A program made the translations under genes and the position numbers. A DNA stretch of 64,000 bases from Valencia hispanica (taxonomy: Eukaryota; Chordata; Actinopteri; Cyprinodontiformes; Valenciidae): assembly GCA_963556495.2 (NCBI GenBank), contig OY747721.1, positions 11,720,649-11,784,648 of the forward strand, read 5' to 3'. Under the pieces are notes generated by a model. That model worked only from the letters and a program-made list of their open reading frames with translations, ran no database searches and had not been told where the DNA came from. Positions 59,101 through 64,000 of the stretch are shown here, piece after piece; position 1 is the stretch's first letter; every line of letters begins with the position of its first letter.

Positions 59101-62100
59101 AAAAGCAAATATATGATGATAATTTTTCTTTAAACTTAATGTTGTTATAACCACAAATGTGTGTTTATGATTATGAAGTTACTAAACCAAGTGTGTCGTG
59201 CTGGCTTACCCTTTGTTATCCACAGGGTGGGATCCAGTGATGAGTGGAGCAATTGGGAGCTTGTATACAGCTGAAGTTCCCTCGATCGTAACAGAGACAC
59301 TGACACCCAGCGAACGTGGAGCTACACAATGAAATGCCCACGAACAGAGATAAGTGAAAAGCTTGCTATCAACCAGCAAATCAAATAGCTCATTGATTGA
59401 GTTTCCAGGGTTCCTACACACTTTTCATTTCAACATTCCGTGCAGTCTTAGACTAAAAATAAAAAAATAGCAGTTTTAGTGCTTTGCTTGGCATTTTAGA
59501 CTCAATTTATGAAACCGATCCAGTTCAACCTGAAATGTAAGTCTCGAGTCTCCAAAAGGTAGTTAAATTGCGCCTCTTTTTTATTTGAATGAGTGTTCAT
59601 CAGGGCTGCACAATAGATTGCCAATTTATCTTTACTGCAGACTGTTTGGGCAATTTGCATATTGCAAAGAACTTCTCGCTTGTTACAAGGCATGTTAGCT
59701 AATTATTAAAGTCACATGCATTCAGTGTCTCTGTCTGTGCCTGATATATATTTGGTGACACTTCTTGTTTAATGTAGCATAAAACATATTAGAATGTAAA
59801 GAGGTGATAAGGTTGTCAAGTCATTAAGAAACTACAACTAGAGGTTGGCTAGAAACAACCTCTACAATGAAAATGTGCTGTTGAGATGGAAATAAGGAAT
59901 TTTATTTTATTTTTAGACTACTCCTTATCTGGGGCCAATGTTTGCTATGAGCCCAAGCAGGAACAAACTACCGATGTGTAAAATGGAAAAATCAAAGATT
60001 AAACATTTTATTTTTAACACAAACTAATATGAAATACACTTTATTTATTAGGTCTTATAATACTTATGTCCCTTAGAAAATTTAAATCTTTTTTTGATAC
60101 TCATCCAAACCTGAAAGATGATAAAAGCCGATTCCAGACTTTTCAAGACTGTGTAGGAACCCTAGGTAGTAGACACTGTTCATATCTGGACTTGCCAGTG
60201 TTATCCGTTAAATTGAGCTGGGAGCCTGCTTCCACCTCAAATATATCATAAGGAGACACGTAGCATTGAAGAGACACCAGATTTCCACCACTCCTTGGAG
60301 TCACCCAACCAACACTCCCATGAAGAATCGTTTCAACTGAATTAGCATTTGTTGCTAACCTAGAAGACAGGAAAAAAGAAAGAAGTACCCAAACACATGA
60401 TCAAACAGAGTGTTTTACTGCTGATCAATATCTCAGAAGACTATCTAATCATATTTCACCAATGGCGCTTCATTTCCTTTTAACATCTGACTATGTCTCT
60501 TTAGACCAACTTGCTAAACATGACATGGCATTATATCAGTCAAAACTAAGAAATTCCTTAGGTCACTATATATTTTTTTAAATCTAAAGGGGCAAGCTGG
60601 ACGCTGCATCATCATCATTCACTGTAATGTTAGAATCATCTGGTCTATACCGAGCAGTTAAGAAATCTCTAAGGTGACAAAAACTTACCTAAACATGTGC
60701 ATCATCTTGGTGAGATCGAGCTCCAGAGACTGCAGTGCTATGTACATCTTAGTTTTCAGTTTACTGAAACACAAGAATAACCAATGTTATACAATTAAAT
60801 GTGCTTTCCAGAAAAAAACTGCATGAAAGAAAAGTGTTTGTTTTATTTATTTTTGAAATCAACAATGGAAGTATTTCCTCTATTTCTTTTAAAATAGAGT
60901 TTTCATTGGTTGCTTAAGGGATTCTGATGATTTTGCCCTGACTAGTGACCTACTGACAGAAAACTCAAACATCCAATCTTTTCTTATACACCCTCCCTTA
61001 CACCTGAAAGGTTGTGCAAACAACACTCTTAAGTGTGGAAGTTACAATGAAGGGAATAAGACTTTAAAAAGCAACTCACCCACAAATCAACTTTTTTGCT
61101 GATAAACTGTATAAATAGTTGTCTAATAATGCCGTCTACATGTCTGGTCATTATTTTGGAATTTTAGTGCATCTTGGGCAGAAAATGCGTTTTTACTGAA
61201 ATAATCCGTGTGGCGCTCTCTTCAGGTTAAAACTCTATACTGCACTTGAATTTGAATCGGGCTATTCGCTCTGCGGTGATGGCTGGCTGACGTCAGCCAT
61301 CCTGCCGCTGTGGGGTATAAAAGGAAAGGCAAGGCAAGGCAATTTTATTTGTATAGCAGGTAACAAGGAAAGGAAGAAAAGAAGCCGAGTCTCTGCCCAC
61401 GCCTCTTCCACAGAACCTCCCTCCCTTTCCTCTCTTTCCCCTGGTGAAGGAGGTGGAGAGAAATTATTCGAGAAACAAGTAAAATAACTAGAAAACCTGC
61501 TTGGTTTTTATCTTTTTCAGCTTTCAGCTTCTGTCTGTAAATGAACATGCTACCTTTTGGAAATCTCAAAGCTGATGTAATGGTCTAGAGACTCTAGACT
61601 TTCTAAGGTTAGCAAACTCCAGCCCCCCCCACCCCATTTTTAAACATAAAATTTGATTATGAATTTATGAAAGATTTTTCTCCAGCTGGCAGGCTTTAAA
61701 AATGGAGCCTAGAAAAAAAAACGAAACCACAAAACGGGACAGAGGGAAACAAGCAAGGATGGGCAGAATGAAGGAAAGAAAGAAGGAAGGATGAAAGGGG
61801 GAAGAGACACAAAAGGAAGGGAGTAGGACATGAGGATTGAGGGAGGAAAGGTAAGAAAGAATGGAAGGAAAGAAAGGAGTACACAAGAAAGGAGGGTGTA
61901 AGGATGCGAGAAAGGAAGGAAAAAATGAAGGAATAGAGTAAGCAAATAAGGAAAGAGAGGGATACGAAGAAAAAAAGGAGGGCAGATGAAGTAAAGAAAG
62001 AAAGGAAGGAAACAAGGAAGGAAAGACAGAGGTAAGGTAACAAGGAAAGGAATAAAAGAGAAACAAGGAATCAAAAAGAAGAACGGACAGAACAAAGGAA

Positions 62101-63126
62101 AAACGGAAAGACAACTTTGAGACAATGGGGTAGAGAATATTCTATTGTCTATTCGGATGAAAATATTAATATTTTCCATACACTTATTTACATTCTTCAT
62201 AGTTTTCCATACACACAAAAATGTTTTATTTCCATGCTTTCAGACTCCATAGGAACATATGACACATTTCCATGCTGTTCTCTCTGATCTAGGAAGAAAG
62301 TACTATTTTGTGTGTAGCAAAACCTCAAGTCATCAAGAACTCAGTTTATAGAAGATTTAAATGTATTCTAGTGGTATTGCTATCAATTTAACACATTAAA
62401 GCAAGCTTTAAATAAATTTCGTAGTCTGCAAAGGGACTTACTTGTCACCAGGAAGTCGGTATAAATCAACCAGTCCCTTGAGATGTTTAGAAAAGGCTTC
62501 AAAGTTCTTTTCGCTAAAGAGGAAAAATGTGATGGCTATTATTCAAGTATTAACATTCTCCCAAAGCATTAGTACATCTGCATTATCATTTGTGTTGAAG
62601 TGCAAAAGTTTAAAATGTGTTGCTTGTACCAACCTTAGATGTTGAATAAGTTCAGGACAACTCTGGAACCACAGAGTGAAGATAAAATAATAGTTATTTA
62701 AGTGTTGCAAACATTTAAAGCAACAAAATAAACTATTTCTTTCTTCTTCGATTTAGCCATATTCAGAAATTCTCTGGTCTTAGACATGAAAATATGCCAA
62801 CCGTTGGGTTCTCCCCCTGATGAGCAACCTTGACGTCCACTAGCTGGCCACCAGCGTCCAGCTGCACCTCTACATAAAACATGTCTGACGTGATGTAGCA
62901 CTCCGTTTTTGTTGTACTGAGGTGAGAGCCCAACCTATGGAGACAGGAAACAAATGATCAAACCTAAAATATGATTTTTACATTCTTCCAGGCTCCATCT
63001 TACCCACAAAAACAAGGACGGTAGCGAAAAACAAGGCAAAACATTTTTTTTTTAAACTGTGTGACTCTCACATGTTTTGTCGAGCAATAGACTCAAGACG
63101 ATCCGTCATGGAGGGGAGAGATGAGA
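52341..63126 (-). CDS. med1: med1, Mediator complex subunit 1, 13 coding exons (5' end outside window)
   Basis: The exons are 63126-63072, 62934-62802, 62662-62634, 62513-62442, 60763-60689, 60359-60196, 59321-59210, 59087-58963, 58841-58714, 58515-58314, 58116-58021, 56290-56185 and 56112-52341. They total 5,069 bp and join without a frame break into 1,688 codons plus TAA. MED1 is a nuclear Mediator subunit that links activators, above all nuclear receptors, to RNA polymerase II. The first twelve exons encode the conserved Med1 domain (for example MTDRLESIAR, EKNFEAFSKHLKGLV, VTIEGTSAVYKLPIAPL). The last holds two LxxLL nuclear-receptor boxes and a long disordered Ser/Gly-rich tail. About 75 N-terminal residues (human numbering) are missing to the right. 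The product should exceed human MED1 (1,581 residues) because the last exon is longer. Confidence 0.97.
56185..56290 (-). CDS. med1: med1 exon: VVMEVIDSRQVSCHLYKG
   Basis: The acceptor is TTCTAG and the donor GTAGGT. The exon encodes VMEVIDSRQVSCHLYKGPSD and then ALICTDEFITKVVT. It corresponds to human VVMDVQDSTHVSCKLYKGLSDALICTDDFIAKVV. Both end codons are split (Val and Arg) and rejoin correctly. Confidence 0.95.
56291..58020. other. med1: med1 intron, AT-rich
   Basis: This 1.7-kb AT-rich intron has a C-run near 57331-57343. No exon or transposon was recognised. Confidence 0.6.
58021..58116 (-). CDS. med1: med1 exon: LLQFEVCPLTDSSFSVSFQHP
   Basis: The acceptor is TCTCAG and the donor GTGAGT. 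The encoded SACLLQFEVCPLTDSSFSVS and FQHPVNESLVC match the human LLQFEVCPLSESRFSVSFQHPVNDSLVC stretch. Length 96 preserves phase. Confidence 0.95.
58314..58515 (-). CDS. med1: med1 exon: HCYFLNGDAP to AYNTLIGSCVKR
   Basis: The acceptor is TTCCAG and the donor GTAAGT. The exon encodes ILPDQHHCYFLNGDAP, HSLQGAMVSKIPFRHPAQVP and IRHQAAYNTLIGSCVKRSSF, co-linear with human MED1 around residues 400-465. Confidence 0.95.
58714..58841 (-). CDS. med1: med1 exon: IPVFETSPSFSPLCQLIIQSQ
   Basis: The acceptor is CCACAG and the donor GTAAGC. The exon encodes IPVFETSPSFSPLCQLIIQS and then QLQLLEEGSSVPTTLHNMHF. It is less conserved than its neighbours but in register with human IPLFETQPTYAPLYELITQFEL and NHNMRFY. 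Confidence 0.93.
58963..59087 (-). CDS. med1: med1 exon: TPSFSTVSNSNSVDLPACFFLKM
   Basis: The acceptor is TATTAG and the donor GTGGGT. The exon encodes TPSFSTVSNSNSVDLPACFF and then LKMNRPMPFSLSFIQRLGNA, matching human TPSFSSITSANSVDLPACFFLK. The first Gly codon is split with the previous exon. Confidence 0.95.
59210..59321 (-). CDS. med1: med1 exon: VTIEGTSAVYKLPIAPLITGSHP
   Basis: The acceptor is TTGTAG and the donor GTAAGC. The encoded PRSLGVSVSVTIEGTSAVYK and LPIAPLITGSHPVDNK form the most conserved stretch of the Med1 domain here, almost identical to human. This exon follows the GC-AG intron. Confidence 0.96.
59322..60195. other. med1: med1 intron with GC-AG boundaries
   Basis: This 874-bp intron begins GC (complement of 60194-60195) and ends TTGTAG before 59321. 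A short ACTTTATTTATTAGGTCTTA-type AT stretch and text resembling the ends of dispersed repeats (GGGCTGCACAATAGATTGCC near 59604) are present. There are no other features. Confidence 0.7.
60196..60359 (-). CDS. med1: med1 exon: ILHGSVGWVTPRSGG (ends at a GC donor)
   Basis: The acceptor is TTCTAG. The exon encodes LATNANSVETILHGSVGWVT, PRSGGNLVSLQCYVSPYD and then a tail ending LTDNT. The frame and the match to human (ENNVSRSLG = DNTAPRSLG) require the exon to end CACTG directly before GCAAGT. The intron therefore begins GC, not GT. No GT donor nearby keeps the frame and the alignment. Confidence 0.92.
60689..60763 (-). CDS. med1: med1 exon: KLKTKMYIALQSLELDLTKM
   Basis: The acceptor is TTTCAG and the donor GTAAGT. 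The 75-bp exon encodes KLKTKMYIALQSLELDLTKM and MHMF, matching human KLKTKMYLALQSLEQDLSKM. Both flanking codons (Asn and Arg) are split and rejoin in frame. Confidence 0.95.
61064..61480. mobile_element. Truncated copy of TTAA element A in a med1 intron
   Basis: The stretch starts TTAAAAAGCAACTCACCCAC and shares GCTGATAAACTGTATAAAT, ACATGTCTGGTCATTATTTT, TCTTCAGGTTAAAA and CTGCCGCTGTGG with 38901-40632. A short SINE-like tail (AAGGCAAGGCAAGGCAATTT, 61325-61358) interrupts it. The right terminus was not found. It is useful as the undisturbed reference for the nested copy. Confidence 0.65.
61735..62110. repeat. Long polypurine tract (GAAGG/GAAAG-rich) in a med1 intron
   Basis: Nearly all bases on the plus strand are A or G across roughly 375 bp, in irregular GGAA, GAAAG and AAGG units. 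Because med1 is on the minus strand, its pre-mRNA carries a long polypyrimidine tract here. The long minus-strand frames over it (Phe/Leu/Ser/Pro only) are an effect of composition. Confidence 0.85.
62442..62513 (-). CDS. med1: med1 exon: EKNFEAFSKHLKGLVDLYRLPGD
   Basis: The acceptor is TTTTAG and the donor GTAAGT. The 72-bp exon encodes EKNFEAFSKHLKGLVDLYRL and PGD, nearly identical to human EKNFDEFSKHLKGLVNLYNLPGD. Confidence 0.96.
62634..62662 (-). CDS. med1: med1 29-bp small exon: SCPELIQHL
   Basis: The acceptor is TTCCAG and the donor GTTGGT. Nine codons encode SCPELIQHL plus two bases of the next codon, matching human SCPELVQQL. The exon is too short for ORF scans and was found from the gap between its neighbours. 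It restores the frame between 62802 and 62513. Confidence 0.92.
62802..62934 (-). CDS. med1: med1 exon: TECYITSDMFYVEVQLDAGGQ
   Basis: The acceptor is CCATAG and the donor GTTGGC, a weak site. The exon encodes LGSHLSTTKTECYITSDMFY and VEVQLDAGGQLVDVKVAHQG, matching human MED1 around residues 90-130. The weak donors of this exon and the small exon beside it are worth noting for splicing. Confidence 0.95.
63072..63126 (-). CDS. med1: med1 exon: SSLPSMTDRLESIARQN (first exon in window)
   Basis: The acceptor is TTTCAG and the donor GTGAGA. The exon encodes SSLPSMTDRLESIARQN, matching human TSLPAMTDRLESIARQN. The split first codon shows that upstream exons exist. They must lie past 64000, because no MED1 N-terminal text was seen in 63127-64000. 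Confidence 0.94.
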
Positions 63127-63619
63127 CTGAAAAAAAAAGGAGATCCAAAAATTTTAAATATGACCATGACATAGATCAGTAAAAGGCATACAATACCCAC
63201 CTAGGGAAACACATACCAAGTGATGTGTACACTAGCCAGGTAACATTGATTGGAACAGATCAGTTTTACTCTTGAGCAGCCCCGATCTGTGATGAGCCAA
63301 TCGGAAACTAAAAAGCAAGATTCTTCTAAGCAGTGAACACTCCATACATAAGCCCTACAAGGCTCAACTGAGTGGAAGCTATTACTGAGGGAAGAAGATT
63401 TAAAGTTATCTATTTTCAGTACCAGTGAGGTGTTTCAAATGATTTACGAAAATACAAAACCCATAAGAACCTTCTGGAATAGAAACTGTATTATCCACTG
63501 AGGCATGCCAGCTGTTTGTTTAGGCTCACCAAAACAGGGATTTAGATGCCAGCAGATAACAGGAAGCGGAACATATTACAACTAAGCTGTTTTGTGTTAG
63601 TTTTCTGAAGAGTCCAGTT

Positions 63620-64000
63620 TAGTCTGTCATAAGGCTGGGCGATAAATCGATTTTATCGATTAATTCGAATTTGCAGTTTAAGAAGATTTATTTTTGGGAA
63701 AATCGAGATTTAAACCCCCCCCCCAAATATATTGAATTGGTTCGGTTTTGCGACTTCAGACTTGCAGCAACAAACAGCACGCTGCAAAATCTGTTTGACG
63801 GCTGTTGCTACCAAAGGTGGGAGTACGACGAATTTGTTTCAACACCTGAAACAGAGGCACTCCGTCGAGTGGGAGAAGTGCTGCTCTCTACGAGATGCTC
63901 AAGCAAGCAGCAGCTCACACAACACCGCCAAAAGACAAGCCACCATAGGGGAATCATTTTCACACTGTGTCCCTTATGATAAGACGAGTGTCCAGTGGAA
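63620..64000 (+). mobile_element. hAT transposon, 5' part, cut by the window edge
   Basis: The start CATAAGGCTGGGCGATAAAT, followed by ATCGATTTTATCGATTAATT, is typical of hAT elements with a GGGCGATA terminus. It is followed by a BED zinc finger and further transposase-like text. The element lies within a med1 intron in the opposite orientation to the gene. The rest is beyond 64000. Confidence 0.7.
63714..64000 (+). CDS. hAT transposase N-terminus with BED zinc finger (partial)
   Basis: The frame is open from 63714 to the end of the window and contains WFGFATSDLQQQTARCKIC, then TAVATKGGSTTNLFQHLKQR and H. The zinc ligands are Cys at 63783 and 63792 and His at 63843 and 63858, the C-x2-C...H-x4-H pattern of BED fingers. 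The text after it, RQATIGESFSHCVPYDKTS, matches the linker that leads into ZBED and hAT transposase cores. BED-hAT transposases bind the element ends and move it by cut and paste. No ATG is visible in frame after the upstream stop at 63711, so the start is lost or lies in another exon. Nothing in the visible part is broken. Confidence 0.75.

Noticed and set aside
61665..62218. Three overlapping minus-strand ORFs rich in Phe, Leu, Ser and Pro
   Set aside because: They read through a polypurine tract, which contains few stop triplets. They lie in a med1 intron and show no domain.
63671..63979. 102-aa plus-strand ORF at the right edge
   Set aside because: The frame one register over carries the BED zinc finger and hAT linker, so this ORF is its shadow.

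Overview
This window is vertebrate nuclear DNA, almost certainly from a ray-finned fish (a percomorph-type teleost). The genes are split into short exons with GT-AG introns. The AT-rich spacers are filled with typical teleost transposons: Tc1-like elements, hAT and TTAA-type MITEs, L2-clade LINEs and tRNA-derived SINEs. There are no operons, CRISPR arrays or ribosome binding sites. Most long open frames are shadows or lie inside repeats.

Two host genes can be assembled, both on the minus strand. The first is stac2 (SH3 and cysteine-rich domain adaptor). Its first coding exon is at 25864-25953, and further exons are at 9168-9543, 8944-9038, 1090-1174 and 886-998. The SH3-coding exons lie beyond the left edge. 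The second is med1 (Mediator subunit 1). Thirteen coding exons lie between 63126 and 52341 and join in one frame of 1,688 codons plus a stop. The first exons lie beyond the right edge. STAC2 and MED1 are also close neighbours in the human genome (17q12), so this is conserved synteny. FBXL20, which sits between them in human, was not recognised here.

Layout: 1-25953 is stac2 with large repeat-rich introns; 25954-26430 is its 5' UTR and probable promoter; 26431-52340 is about 26 kb of intergenic DNA; 52341-63126 is med1; and 63620-64000 is a hAT transposon entering from the right, inside a med1 intron, with a clear BED zinc finger.

The most structured non-gene region is 38441-44305. A 5.85 kb hAT-type element with a perfect 8-bp target duplication encloses a TTAA-flanked element, which encloses a second TTAA-flanked element. 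It also holds an L2 LINE and a small exon-like ORF with splice signals. A second nest is at about 17120-19440, where a Tc1 element with near-identical long inverted repeats has landed in an older Tc1 relic. Its transposase is dead, and one deletion appears to have removed the first catalytic aspartate.

I found no convincing new biological system. The best leads are the GC-AG intron in med1, the exon-like ORF at 41457-41665, the nested transposon island and the apparent absence of fbxl20. Exon boundaries come from splice signals plus reading frame and remembered family sequence, not from transcripts. Repeat names are by recognition only.
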